Below, piece after piece: positions 1-7,952 of a DNA stretch of 64,000 bases. The notes under the pieces are model-generated. The model was not told the DNA's origin. It worked only from the letters and a program-made list of their open reading frames with translations, and searched no databases. Location of the stretch: assembly GCF_025144465.1 (NCBI RefSeq), contig NZ_CP083553.1:1114001-1178000 (forward strand), read 5' to 3'. This DNA comes from Leisingera sp. S132. Its GTDB lineage: Bacteria > Pseudomonadota > Alphaproteobacteria > Rhodobacterales > Rhodobacteraceae. Within the stretch, counting starts at the first letter, position 1. Every line of letters begins with the position of its first letter. The position numbers and the translations under genes were made by a program.

Positions 1-275
1 TCGAGAGCGGCGCGGGCCTGCGCCACTCGGACGAGCCTGTACGCCACAAGATGCTGGATGCGCTGGGCGATCTGGCGCTGGCCGGGGGGCCGATCTTGGG
101 GTGCTATGTTGGCGAGCGCGCGGGGCACGCGCTGACCAACACCTTGCTGCGGGCCCTGTTTGCGGAGCCGGGTGCAGTCCGGGCCGTCGCCTGCGATGCA
201 GCGATGACCGCACGGCTGCCGGGGCAGGGGCTGATCTGGTCGGAAATCCCGGCCGAACAGCGCCGCGTGGCATAA
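1..275 (+). CDS. lpxC: UDP-3-O-acyl-N-acetylglucosamine deacetylase, C-terminal end (partial)
   Basis: This is the 3' end of a gene that enters from the left edge; the reading frame starts at base 3 and ends with TAA at 273-275. LpxC is the zinc-dependent cytoplasmic deacetylase that commits UDP-GlcNAc-derived precursor to lipid A. The visible residues include [19 protein letters not shown] followed by [12 protein letters not shown], which match the conserved C-terminal block of LpxC, including the His and Asp of the family's second catalytic segment (H in the GHALTN stretch, D in DALGDL). The catalytic HKxxD-like zinc region upstream is mostly outside the window. A strong hairpin terminator follows at 310-337, so bamD downstream is probably a separate transcript. 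Identification is by family resemblance only but the motif block is distinctive. Confidence 0.9.
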   Translation, partial: ESGAGLRHSDEPVRHKMLDALGDLALAGGPILGCYVGERAGHALTNTLLRALFAEPGAVRAVACDAAMTARLPGQGLIWSEIPAEQRRVA

Positions 276-309
276 GGCAGAAAACCAAAAGAACGAGCGG
301 ACAGACTGG

Positions 310-337
310 CCCGGGACATGATCGTCCCGGGTCTTTT
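310..337 (+). terminator. Intrinsic terminator after lpxC
   Basis: A perfect 8-bp stem CCCGGGAC (310-317) / GTCCCGGG (324-331) with a 6-base loop is followed directly by TCTTTT. It lies 35 bases after the lpxC stop. Confidence 0.75.
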
Positions 338-515
338 ACCGCAGGCTCGCCCGCGGATGCGCTCCTGCGCTGCCGGCCGGCCTTGACCATTGCCGGCTTT
401 CTCTGCCAAGTGAGGGCGGAAGTGGCGAAAGGCGTTTTGCGCGCCATTTGAATATGCTAGAGACGGCATAACCGGGGCGGACACCCGTAAGGCAAAGACG
501 GTGAGGTGAGGCATT

Positions 516-1364
516 ATGAACGGCATCTGGGCGGGAGCCAAAACCCTCGGCGCGGTTCTGCTGGTGGCAGCCCTTGCAGGCTGCGGCGGCGACGGCGGCG
601 CAGTGAAGCGCGGCGAGTCGGTCGAGGCATTCTCCCCCGATCAGATCTATGAGCGCGGCGAGTTCGAACTGGCCAACCGCCGCCCCAAGGATGCTGTCTA
701 CTACTTCTCCGAGATCGAACGCCTGTATCCCTATTCCGAATGGGCCAAGCAGGCGGTGATCATGCAGGCCTTTGCCTATCACCGGGTCAAGGACTATGAG
801 AACAGCCGCGCTGCTGCTCAGCGGTTCATCGACTTCTACCCGGCGGATGAAGATGCGGCCTATGCCCAGTATCTGCTGGCGCTGAGCTATTACGACCAGA
901 TCGACGAAGTGGGCCGCGACCAGGGGCTCACCTTCCAGGCGCTGCAGGCGCTGCGCACCGTGATCGAGGTCTACCCGGACAGCGAATATGCCAACTCGGC
1001 GATCCTGAAATTCGACCTGGCCTTTGACCATTTGGCGGGCAAGGAGATGGAGATCGGCCGTTATTATCTGCGCCGCGGCCACTACACCTCTGCGATCAAC
1101 CGCTTCCGGGTGGTGGTGGAGGATTTCCAGACCACCAGCCACACGCCTGAGGCGCTGCACCGTCTGGTCGAGGCTTATCTGTCGCTGGGGCTGACTGCCG
1201 AGGCACAGACCGCGGCGGCCATTCTCGGCCACAACTTCCAGTCCACCGACTGGTATGAGGACAGCTACAAACTGCTGACCGCAAACGGGCTCAAGCCCCG
1301 GGACCGCGGCAACAACTGGCTGAGCCAGATTTACCGTCAGACGGTCAAGGGGCGGTGGCTGTAA
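516..1364 (+). CDS. bamD: Outer membrane protein assembly factor BamD (lipoprotein)
   Basis: 282 residues. BamD is the essential lipoprotein of the BAM complex that inserts beta-barrel proteins into the outer membrane, and it works on the periplasmic face. The N-terminus is a lipoprotein signal: a basic start, a hydrophobic stretch and the lipobox L20-A21-G22-C23, so the mature protein would begin at acylated Cys23. The rest is helical TPR-type repeats, with recognisable stretches such as RRPKDAVYYFSEIERLYPYSEWA and AAQRFIDFYPADEDA that are typical of BamD/ComL. The start is supported by a purine-rich GAGGTGAGG just upstream of the ATG. Length fits the family (about 250-290). It sits between lpxC and recN, an arrangement I know from Rhodobacteraceae. 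Confidence 0.93.
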   Translation: MNGIWAGAKTLGAVLLVAALAGCGGDGGAVKRGESVEAFSPDQIYERGEFELANRRPKDAVYYFSEIERLYPYSEWAKQAVIMQAFAYHRVKDYENSRAAAQRFIDFYPADEDAAYAQYLLALSYYDQIDEVGRDQGLTFQALQALRTVIEVYPDSEYANSAILKFDLAFDHLAGKEMEIGRYYLRRGHYTSAINRFRVVVEDFQTTSHTPEALHRLVEAYLSLGLTAEAQTAAAILGHNFQSTDWYEDSYKLLTANGLKPRDRGNNWLSQIYRQTVKGRWL

Positions 1365-1391
1365 CGGCCGCCGCAGCAATGGGGCGGGGCA

Positions 1392-3041
1392 ATGCTGCGC
1401 GCGCTTGATATCCGGGATATCCTGATCATCGATCATCTGGAGCTGAATTTTCAGCCCGGCCTGAACGTGCTCACCGGCGAGACCGGGGCAGGGAAATCGA
1501 TCCTTCTTGACAGTCTCGGCTTTGTGCTGGGCTGGCGCGGACGTGCTGAACTGGTGCGCCAGGGGGCGTCGCAGGGGGAGGTTCTGGCGGAGTTCGAACT
1601 GGGCGAGGATCATCCCGCACACGCGATCCTGGAAGAGGCTGGGCTGCCGGGCGGCACTGAGCTGATCCTGCGCCGGGTCAACACCGCCGAGGGGCGCAAG
1701 ACCGCCTGGGTTAACGACCGCCGCTGCTCGGGCGAGGTGCTGCGGGCACTGTCGGAGACTTTGGTGGAACTGCATGGCCAGCACGACGACCGCGGTTTGT
1801 TGAACCCGCGCGGACATCTGGCACTGCTGGATCAGTATGCCGGGGTGCAGGACCTGCTGGCACAGGTGCGCAGTGCCTGGGGAGCGGCCGCAAAGGCGCG
1901 CAAGACAGTTGCGTCCACCCGCGCCGCGCTGGACGCCGTGCGTGCCGAAGAGGAATTCCTGCGCCACGCGGTGGGAGAGCTGGACAAGCTGGACCCGCAG
2001 CCGGGCGAGGACGAGGCGCTGGACACCCGGCGCCGGCAGATGCAGGCGGCAGAGCGAATCCGTGGCGACATTGCTCGCGCCCACGCGCTGCTGAGCGAAG
2101 GCGCCGAGACAGCAATGGGCGAAGCGCAGCGCTGGCTGGAAGGTGTTGCGGGGCAGGAGGCCGAGGGCGGATTGGATGAGCCGCTGGCGGCGCTCAGCCG
2201 GGCGATGATTGAACTGGGCGACGCTCAGGACGGGGTCGAACGGGTGCTGGACAGCCTCGATTTCAACCCCGGTGAGCTGGAGGACTGCGAGGAGCGCCTG
2301 TTTGCAATCCGGGGCCTTGCGCGCAAGCATGATGTGCAGCCGGATGAGCTGGCAGGCTATGCGGAGACCCTGCGCGGCAAGCTGGCGGCGCTGGACGCGG
2401 GCGATCAGGATTTGGCCGATCAGGAAGCCGCGCTGAAAGCCGCGGAGGCGGCCTATTCCGGGGCCGCCAAGCAGCTGGGCGCAGTGCGCCGCCAAAGCGC
2501 TGCAGCGCTGGATCTGGCGGTGATGGCAGAGTTGGCTCCGCTGAAGATGGAACGCGCGGTGTTCGAGACCCGCATCACCACTTCAGAGCCCGGCCCGGAC
2601 GGCATGGATGCGGTGGCCTTTACCGTGGCGACCAACCCCGGTGCGCCGGCAGGACCGCTGAACAAAATTGCCTCTGGCGGCGAGTTGAGCCGGTTTCTTT
2701 TGGCGTTGAAGGTTTGTTTGCGGGGAGAAGATTCCAGCAAGACGCTGATTTTTGACGAGATCGACCGCGGCGTCGGCGGCGCAACGGCAGATGCAGTCGG
2801 TCGCCGCCTGCGCAGCCTTGCGGGTAGCGGACAGGTGCTGGTGGTCACGCATTCGCCGCAGGTTGCAGCCCTTGGCGGCCACCATTGGCAGGTGCGCAAG
2901 CAGGTGGTTGACGGCATGACCTTGTCGCAGGTGGTGCCGCTGGCCGATGCCGAACGGGTGGATGAGCTTGCCCGGATGGTGTCCGGTGATACCATCACCG
3001 AGGAGGCCCGCGCCGCGGCCCGTGCATTGCTGGCCGGATGA
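1392..3041 (+). CDS. recN: DNA repair protein RecN
   Basis: 549 residues, the usual RecN length. RecN is an SMC-like ATPase that acts in double-strand break repair by holding DNA ends or sister chromatids together. The Walker A motif GETGAGKS is at residues 29-36. The C-terminal half carries the ABC signature-like NKIASGGELSR and the Walker B TLIFDEIDRGVGG, followed by a conserved His loop (VVTHSPQVAA). The central portion is rich in Ala, Glu, Leu and Arg in a pattern typical of a coiled coil. The gene starts 27 bases after bamD and is probably co-transcribed with it. A GGGGCGGGG stretch precedes the ATG. In E. coli recN is under LexA control; I saw no clear alphaproteobacterial SOS box here. 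Confidence 0.95.
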   Translation: MLRALDIRDILIIDHLELNFQPGLNVLTGETGAGKSILLDSLGFVLGWRGRAELVRQGASQGEVLAEFELGEDHPAHAILEEAGLPGGTELILRRVNTAEGRKTAWVNDRRCSGEVLRALSETLVELHGQHDDRGLLNPRGHLALLDQYAGVQDLLAQVRSAWGAAAKARKTVASTRAALDAVRAEEEFLRHAVGELDKLDPQPGEDEALDTRRRQMQAAERIRGDIARAHALLSEGAETAMGEAQRWLEGVAGQEAEGGLDEPLAALSRAMIELGDAQDGVERVLDSLDFNPGELEDCEERLFAIRGLARKHDVQPDELAGYAETLRGKLAALDAGDQDLADQEAALKAAEAAYSGAAKQLGAVRRQSAAALDLAVMAELAPLKMERAVFETRITTSEPGPDGMDAVAFTVATNPGAPAGPLNKIASGGELSRFLLALKVCLRGEDSSKTLIFDEIDRGVGGATADAVGRRLRSLAGSGQVLVVTHSPQVAALGGHHWQVRKQVVDGMTLSQVVPLADAERVDELARMVSGDTITEEARAAARALLAG

Positions 3042-3130
3042 CCCGCCGGTTCCATGGCCTGGGTGAGGGTTCTTTAACCGGGATGTGGCAGCAAGGAGCC
3101 ACAGAAGACAAGAAGACCCGCTGACAGGTT

Positions 3131-4813
3131 ATGGTGCAAGAAATCCGTTCGTCCCTTTCCGCAATTCTCCTGCAATGGCTGGCTGGCCTCAAGGACATCT
3201 GGCGGGTGCTGCGCCACCGCGGCCCCAGCCAGTTCCAGTTCTGGCTGATCGCGCTGCTGATCGGCATCGCCGCGGGTTTTGCCGCGCTGTTCTTCCGCAA
3301 GGGGATCACGGCGCTGCAGGCCTGGGTCTATGGCGCCCCGGATCTCGACTACCTGCATTCCTACGCGCAGGACCTGCCCTGGTATGTGCTGGTCAGCATT
3401 GCCGCGGGCGGCGGGCTGGTGGTGGGGCTGATCCTCGACCGCTTCACCCCGGATGCCCGGGTGCGTTCTGTTGCCGACGTGATCGAGGGCGCGGCGCTGC
3501 ATGACGGACGGGTTGAGCACAAGGAAGGCCTGGCATCGGCGCTGGCGTCCTTCATCACGCTCTCCACCGGCGGTTCCACCGGGCGGGAAGGGCCGGTGGT
3601 GCACCTGGCCGGAGTGATTTCCACCTGGGTCAGCAACCGCATCAACGCCGACGGGATCACCGGGCGGGACCTGTTGGGCTGCGCGGTGGCCGCGGGCGTC
3701 TCTGCCAGCTTCAACGCGCCGATTGCGGGGGCGCTGTTTGCGATGGAGGTGGTGCTGAGGCATTTCTCCGTTAATGCCTTTGCGCCGATCGTCGTCGCCT
3801 CGGTCGCCGGAACCGTGATCAACCGGCTGGAATACGGCGATGTGACCGAGTTCACCCTCAACACGCCCGGCGCGCTGCAGTTCTACGTGGAGCTGCCCGC
3901 CTTTCTGATCCTCGGCCTGATCTGCGGCTTGGTGGCGGTGGCGCAGATGCGGGCGATCTTCTTTGCCGAGAAGGTGGGCAACACGGTGCAGCAGCGCTTG
4001 TCGCTGCCGCGCTGGCTGCGCCCTGCGGTGTCGGGTGCCATGCTGGGGGTGATTGCGGTGTGGTTCCCGCATATCATCGGCGTCGGCTACGAAACCACCG
4101 TGCTGGCACTGACCGGCGGCCTGCTGCTGGGACAGGCGGTGATCTTTACCGTGGTCAAGACTGCCGCTGTGGCGATCACCATGGGCGGGCGCATGGGGGG
4201 CGGGGTGTTCTCGCCCTCGCTGATGATTGGGGCGCTGACCGGGCTGGCCTTCGGGCTAATTGCCACTTCGGTGCTGCCGGATGTGTCTGGCACTCACACG
4301 CTTTATGCCTTTGCCGGCATGGGGGCAGTGGCCGCCGCGGTGCTGGGCGCGCCGATTTCCACCACTCTCATCGTGTTTGAACTGACTGGCGACTGGCAGA
4401 TCGGCCTGGCGGTGATGGTGTCGGTCTCCATGTCCACCGCGCTGGCCTCGCGGCTGGTGGACCGGTCGTTCTTCCTGACGCAGCTGGAGCGGCGCGACAT
4501 CCATTGCGCAGCAGGCCCGCAGGCCTATCTGCTGGGCATGATCCGGGCCGGTGCGGTGATGCGGCCGATGGGCGACAGCCGTTGCGCCAGCCTTGAGGAG
4601 TGCGAGGCCCTGGCAGAGGAGGGGCTGTGCATCCGTGCGGCCTCCTCGCTGGAGGCGGCGATGCCGGTGTTTGACCGGGCCGACGCGGCCTATCTGCCGG
4701 TGGTCATGGAGGAAGAGGGCAAGGAGCAGGTCATCGGTGCGCTCTATCATGTGGATGCGCTGAAGGCCTACAACCGTGCCCTCGCAGCCACAGCCGCCGA
4801 AGAGCACAGGTAG
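3131..4813 (+). CDS. ClC-type chloride channel or Cl-/H+ antiporter with C-terminal CBS-like region
   Basis: 560 residues with many hydrophobic segments between about residues 38 and 440. ClC proteins move chloride (some exchange it for protons) across the inner membrane. The selectivity-filter motif GSTGREGP is present; G151-R152-E153-G154-P155 are encoded at 3581-3595, and E153 corresponds to the gating glutamate. A second family motif, GGRMGGGVFSPSLMIG, occurs further on. After the membrane domain, about 100 soluble residues (from the IHCAAGPQAY region) look like a partial or single CBS-type regulatory domain, ending in YHVDALKAYN. The ATG at 3131 follows recN by 89 bases. Whether it is a channel or antiporter cannot be decided from the motif alone. 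It may share the bamD-recN transcript. Confidence 0.88.
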   Translation: MVQEIRSSLSAILLQWLAGLKDIWRVLRHRGPSQFQFWLIALLIGIAAGFAALFFRKGITALQAWVYGAPDLDYLHSYAQDLPWYVLVSIAAGGGLVVGLILDRFTPDARVRSVADVIEGAALHDGRVEHKEGLASALASFITLSTGGSTGREGPVVHLAGVISTWVSNRINADGITGRDLLGCAVAAGVSASFNAPIAGALFAMEVVLRHFSVNAFAPIVVASVAGTVINRLEYGDVTEFTLNTPGALQFYVELPAFLILGLICGLVAVAQMRAIFFAEKVGNTVQQRLSLPRWLRPAVSGAMLGVIAVWFPHIIGVGYETTVLALTGGLLLGQAVIFTVVKTAAVAITMGGRMGGGVFSPSLMIGALTGLAFGLIATSVLPDVSGTHTLYAFAGMGAVAAAVLGAPISTTLIVFELTGDWQIGLAVMVSVSMSTALASRLVDRSFFLTQLERRDIHCAAGPQAYLLGMIRAGAVMRPMGDSRCASLEECEALAEEGLCIRAASSLEAAMPVFDRADAAYLPVVMEEEGKEQVIGALYHVDALKAYNRALAATAAEEHR

Positions 4814-4911
4814 GCCTGGCGCAGAAGTTGAGGCTTTTCCGTCTGAACCCGGAGCGGTTTAGGGGAAAAATGCCCGTTTCTTCCCCGGATATGTGCGTTT
4901 TTGGATACAGG

Positions 4912-4926
4912 TTAAGGATTAATTAA
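4912..4926. promoter_or_regulatory. Candidate CtrA binding site (TTAA-N7-TTAA)
   Basis: TTAA at 4912-4915 and TTAA at 4923-4926 are separated by exactly 7 bases, which fits the full CtrA consensus of alphaproteobacteria. The second half lies inside a 12-bp perfect palindrome, GATTAATTAATC (4917-4928). It is about 80-100 bases upstream of the small gene at 5009, in an AT-rich patch that stands out from the GC-rich surroundings. Confidence 0.5.
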
Positions 4927-5008
4927 TCTGCGGATTGCCCTGCGGCAATGTCTGGCTCACCATTACGTGAGAAAATCGCAAAAAACTCTCACATTGGCAG
5001 GCACCAAA

Positions 5009-5200
5009 ATGCGAAAATTCGAAACTGGCCCGCAAGAGGCTGGTACGAAACACAAGGCGAACGAGCGGGAAAACGAACGGGCGGCACTGGAAGCAGTGAT
5101 CAACTATGCAATCCAGTGCGCGCGTGAGGCAGATATCCTGGGCACAGGCGACTCTCTGGAACAGGCGAGGCAGGACCTCAGCCGGGCCGTCCTGACCTGA
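5009..5200 (+). CDS. Small hypothetical protein (63 aa), possibly CtrA-controlled
   Basis: 63 residues from the ATG at 5009, or 77 if a GTG at 4967 is used. I prefer 5009 because the stretch 4967-4992 holds an inverted repeat (GTGAGA 4967-4972 / TCTCAC 4987-4992) and looks like promoter DNA. The protein is hydrophilic and charged at the N-terminus (KHKANERENER) and probably forms a helix over residues 20-45 (ALEAVINYAIQCAREADI); it ends in DLSRAVLT. There is no signal peptide or membrane segment, and I do not recognise the family. The Shine-Dalgarno is weak. A TTAA-N7-TTAA box upstream suggests cell-cycle, motility or gene-transfer-agent type regulation by CtrA. A terminator-like hairpin follows at 5287-5308. 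Confidence 0.55.
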   Translation: MRKFETGPQEAGTKHKANERENERAALEAVINYAIQCAREADILGTGDSLEQARQDLSRAVLT

Positions 5201-5286
5201 ACCCCTCTCTCTAAGCCGGCAGGCTTACAGGCGCTGCGCGCGGCAGCGGCGGGGCAAATCTGGCCTTAGATTCCCGAAAACGAAAA

Positions 5287-5308
5287 CACCGGCGCCAGGG
5301 CACCGGTG
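5287..5308. terminator. Possible bidirectional terminator
   Basis: CACCGG (5287-5292) pairs with CCGGTG (5303-5308), and an inner GCC/GGC extends the stem across one mismatch. It lies between convergent genes (5009 plus and 5391 minus), with AAAA on the left flank. There is no clear U-run on the plus strand, so this is tentative. Confidence 0.35.
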
Positions 5309-5390
5309 CGTGGTTCTTCAAACTTTCTGGTGGTCAGGCCGGGAGGCAGGCGCCGCGCTGCAGCGGCGGTACTGCAGCGGGCGTGCTTGA

Positions 5391-5732
5391 TCAGACCTGC
5401 TCGACTTTGACAGAGGCGCTCAGCACAAAGGCCAGATGGCCCTTGATCTGCGCTACGTCTTCCTTGGGATCCTCATAGCTCCAGGCGGCATTCTCTGTCA
5501 CCGAGGACTTGTTGGCGATCGAGAAATAGCTGGCATCACCCTTGTGCGGGCAATGAGTGGTCTTGCTGGTGCGGTCCAGGAACGCCATGGCGATGTCTTC
5601 GCGCGGGAAGTAGATGACCGGATCCAGATCGCCCTCCGACAGCTCCAGTGCATTGGAGGTCTCCCCCAACACGGCGCCGCCGGAGCGGACGGTCCAGGTG
5701 CCTTCGGCCTTGCGGATACGGATAGTGGTCAT
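5391..5732 (-). CDS. DUF427 domain protein
   Basis: 113 residues. The protein matches the small DUF427 family: the central motif [17 protein letters not shown], then [14 protein letters not shown] and [11 protein letters not shown], with the conserved Cys-Pro-His-Lys-Gly and the Tyr-Phe of the family. The fold is known to be a compact beta structure; the biochemical role is not established. The ATG is at 5732. An imperfect inverted repeat 48 bases upstream (5780-5799) could be an operator. The pepP stop codon at 5795 lies only 62 bases upstream on the same strand, so the gene might also be read from pepP. Confidence 0.85.
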   Translation of the reverse strand: MTTIRIRKAEGTWTVRSGGAVLGETSNALELSEGDLDPVIYFPREDIAMAFLDRTSKTTHCPHKGDASYFSIANKSSVTENAAWSYEDPKEDVAQIKGHLAFVLSASVKVEQV

Positions 5733-5779
5733 GCGTGTTTTCCCATTCTCTTCGGTCTTGTCGTCTTGTGTTCAGCCTA

Positions 5780-5799
5780 TGTAACACAGCAGTGTCACA
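5780..5799 (-). promoter_or_regulatory. Imperfect inverted repeat upstream of the DUF427 gene
   Basis: TGTAACAC (5780-5787) and GTGTCACA (5792-5799) form an inverted repeat with one mismatch and a 4-base spacer. It overlaps the pepP stop codon and lies about 50 bases upstream of the DUF427 start. It could be an operator; no regulator is suggested by the sequence. Confidence 0.3.
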
Positions 5800-7585
5800 A
5801 GGGTGCGGTTGCGGCATCAAGCCACGCCTTTGCGGCGGGGCTGAGCTGCGGGCCGATTTTTGCCAGAACCTCCTGGTGATAGCTGTCGAGCCAGTCTTTC
5901 TCGTCTGCTGTCAGCATGGAGGCATTCACCAGCCGCCGGTCAACCGGGGCAAAGGTGAGCGTGCGCCAGCATAGCATGTCGCGCTCCGGGTCGCTGGTGT
6001 CAAGAGCCGGGGCGGTTTCAACAACCAGAAGGTTCTCGATCCGGATGCCAAAGGCGCCTTCCCGGTAGTATCCCGGCTCATTGGACAGGATCATGCCGGG
6101 TTCAAACGGCACATGGCTGGTGCGCGCCAGCCGCTGCGGGCCCTCGTGCACACTCAGGTAGGCGCCGACACCGTGACCCAGGCCATGGTTGAAGTCCTGG
6201 CCCGCCAGCCACAGCGGCATCCGGCCGATGCATTCGATATCGCGGCCTGCCAGCCCCTTAGGCCAGCGCAGGCGGGACATGGCGATCATGCCCTGCAGCA
6301 CGCGGGTAAAGGCGGCGCGCTCCTCTTCGCCGGGCGTACCGATGGCGATGGTGCGGGTGATGTCGGTGGTGCCGTCCAGATACTGGCCGCCGCTGTCCAT
6401 CACCAGCAGATGGCCGTCCTCCAGCGTCGTGTCAGTCTCCTCGGTCACGCGGTAGTGCATGACGGCGCCGTTCTCGCCGGTGCCCGCAATGGTTTCAAAG
6501 CTGATGTCGCGTAAGGAAGGGTCTGCGCTGCGCAAGGCCTCCAGCTTCTTCACCACGTCGATCTCGGTGATGGTGCCGGGCGCCTGCGCATCCAGCCAGG
6601 CCAGCATCTCCACGATGGCGGCACCATCGCGCAGGTGTGCCGCGGCGCTGCCTTCGATCTCGGCGGCGTTCTTGCGTGCCTTCGGCAGGGCGCAGGGGTC
6701 GCCGGCGGGCACCAGCCGTTCGCCCAGCTTGTCCGCCACGATCTGCGGCACTGTGCTGGAATCTGCGGCCACAGAGCCGTTGAGCGCTGCGGTGGCCTGG
6801 AGGAAGTTTTCGGGCGCATGAAGGGTGACGGAGCTGTCAAAGTGGCCTTCAAGCCCTTCCAGCTTCTCTGCCGCCATGAACAGGTCCACCCGCGCGTCAT
6901 CGTGCAGGATGGCAAAACCATGCGCCACCGGATTGCGGGCCACGTCGCTGCCGCGGATATTCAGCAGCCACATGATGCTGTCGGGCAGGGTGATGACCGC
7001 CGCCGCCTGGCCAGCGTCCCGCAGGCCCTTGGCGAGCCGCGCGCATTTGTTTGCGGCGCTTTCGCCCGCATAATCCAGTGGATGCGGGGCCACCGGGTTC
7101 ATTGGCGGCACCGGCTGGTCCTCCCAGATCCGGTCCACCAGGTTTTCGCATTGCACCAGGGTGATGCCGCTGCTCTTCAGATCCTTTTCCAGCGCGGTGA
7201 TCTGCCCGGCGGCATGCAGCCAGGGATCAAAGCCCACCTTGCCGCCGCTGGGCAGCTGTTCCTTCAGCCAGTCCGCCAGCTGCACATCGGGCCAGGGCAC
7301 CGGAGTGTAGTCCGCGGCGACCTGCCGTTTCACCTGGGTGCGGTAACGGCCGTCGATGAACACGCCGGCAATCTCCTGCAGCACCGCGCAAAAGCCCGCA
7401 GAGCCTGTGAAACCAGTCAGCCAGCTGAGGCGCTCGTCATGCGGCGCCACATATTCGCCCTGGTGGGCATCGGCACGCGGCACCAGGAAGCCATCGAGAC
7501 CTTCCGCCGCCAGTTCCTTGCGCAGGGCAGCCAGACGGGGCGGGCCCTGGTCCGGGCGGGCGGTCACGTCAAAGGTCTGATACAT
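5795..7585 (-). CDS. Xaa-Pro aminopeptidase (aminopeptidase P, M24B)
   Basis: 596 residues from the ATG at 7583-7585, chosen because AGGAGA lies 6-11 bases upstream; the open frame continues upstream but without homology. The enzyme removes an N-terminal residue preceding proline, using two metal ions in a pita-bread fold, in the cytoplasm. Residues 1-150 and 150-300 look like the two creatinase-type N-terminal domains (for example FLVPRADAHQGEYV and RLSWLTGFTGSAG). The catalytic domain carries the metal ligands in MDSGGQYLDGTTDITRT, in GLGHGVGAYLSVHEGPQ and in the terminal EPGYYREGAFGIRIENL. The 600-residue form is the eukaryote-like long APP common in alphaproteobacteria. A hairpin terminator between cobT and this gene implies its own promoter. 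Confidence 0.92.
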   Translation of the reverse strand: MYQTFDVTARPDQGPPRLAALRKELAAEGLDGFLVPRADAHQGEYVAPHDERLSWLTGFTGSAGFCAVLQEIAGVFIDGRYRTQVKRQVAADYTPVPWPDVQLADWLKEQLPSGGKVGFDPWLHAAGQITALEKDLKSSGITLVQCENLVDRIWEDQPVPPMNPVAPHPLDYAGESAANKCARLAKGLRDAGQAAAVITLPDSIMWLLNIRGSDVARNPVAHGFAILHDDARVDLFMAAEKLEGLEGHFDSSVTLHAPENFLQATAALNGSVAADSSTVPQIVADKLGERLVPAGDPCALPKARKNAAEIEGSAAAHLRDGAAIVEMLAWLDAQAPGTITEIDVVKKLEALRSADPSLRDISFETIAGTGENGAVMHYRVTEETDTTLEDGHLLVMDSGGQYLDGTTDITRTIAIGTPGEEERAAFTRVLQGMIAMSRLRWPKGLAGRDIECIGRMPLWLAGQDFNHGLGHGVGAYLSVHEGPQRLARTSHVPFEPGMILSNEPGYYREGAFGIRIENLLVVETAPALDTSDPERDMLCWRTLTFAPVDRRLVNASMLTADEKDWLDSYHQEVLAKIGPQLSPAAKAWLDAATAPL

Positions 7586-7644
7586 CGGCGTCTCTCCTGC
7601 AGATAAGGCGGGGCGGCGGCAGGGGAAACCCTGAGGACCGCAGC

Positions 7645-7678
7645 AAAGAAAAGGCGCGGGGCCGGGCAGCCGCGCGCC
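7645..7678 (-). terminator. Terminator-like hairpin between cobT and pepP
   Basis: On the minus strand GGCGCG (7678-7673) pairs with CGCGCC (7658-7653) and is followed by TTTTCTTTGC (7652-7643). It would end transcripts coming from cobS-cobT about 60 bases before the pepP start. Confidence 0.6.
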
Positions 7679-7793
7679 CCTTCTTGTCCCAAATACCCCT
7701 GCGGCTGGCAAGGGCGGCAGCAGAGAGATTTGCCGGGACCTCACGGAACAAACCGGGAGGGCTTGAAGCAGGGGAGGCTCCCGCCCGGCCTTG

Positions 7794-7876
7794 GCGCATC
7801 CAGGATGCGCTGCGGCCCGTTGGGCCACGCGCCGGATGCAGGGCATCCGGCGCCGCCGCGCGCGTCAGCGCGCGGC
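7794..7876. repeat. Run of four consecutive perfect hairpins downstream of cobT
   Basis: This forms the core of the 367-base gap between pepP and cobT. In order: GCGCATCC/GGATGCGC (7794-7801/7803-7810); GGCCC/GGGCC (7814-7818/7822-7826); an 11-bp stem GCGCCGGATGC (7829-7839) with its complement at 7843-7853; and a 9-bp stem GCCGCGCGC (7855-7863) with its complement at 7868-7876. No open frame of interest overlaps it. It resembles a REP/BIME-type palindromic cluster in the 3' untranslated region of cobT. Confidence 0.7.
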
Positions 7877-7952
7877 CATGCCCGAGGCTGAGGACGGCAT
7901 CGCAAGATGCAGGCCAAAAGCGCGGGAGCGCGCCCTTGGGTTGACGGGGAGG

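Noticed and set aside
336-2495. Minus-strand open frame of about 719 codons opposite bamD and recN
   Set aside because: It covers two well-supported plus-strand genes, has no family motifs and a composition rich in Arg, Gln and His, which is typical of antisense frames in GC-rich DNA.
4967-5008. GTG start 14 codons before the chosen start of the small protein
   Set aside because: The stretch contains an inverted repeat in a promoter-like setting and no Shine-Dalgarno precedes the GTG.
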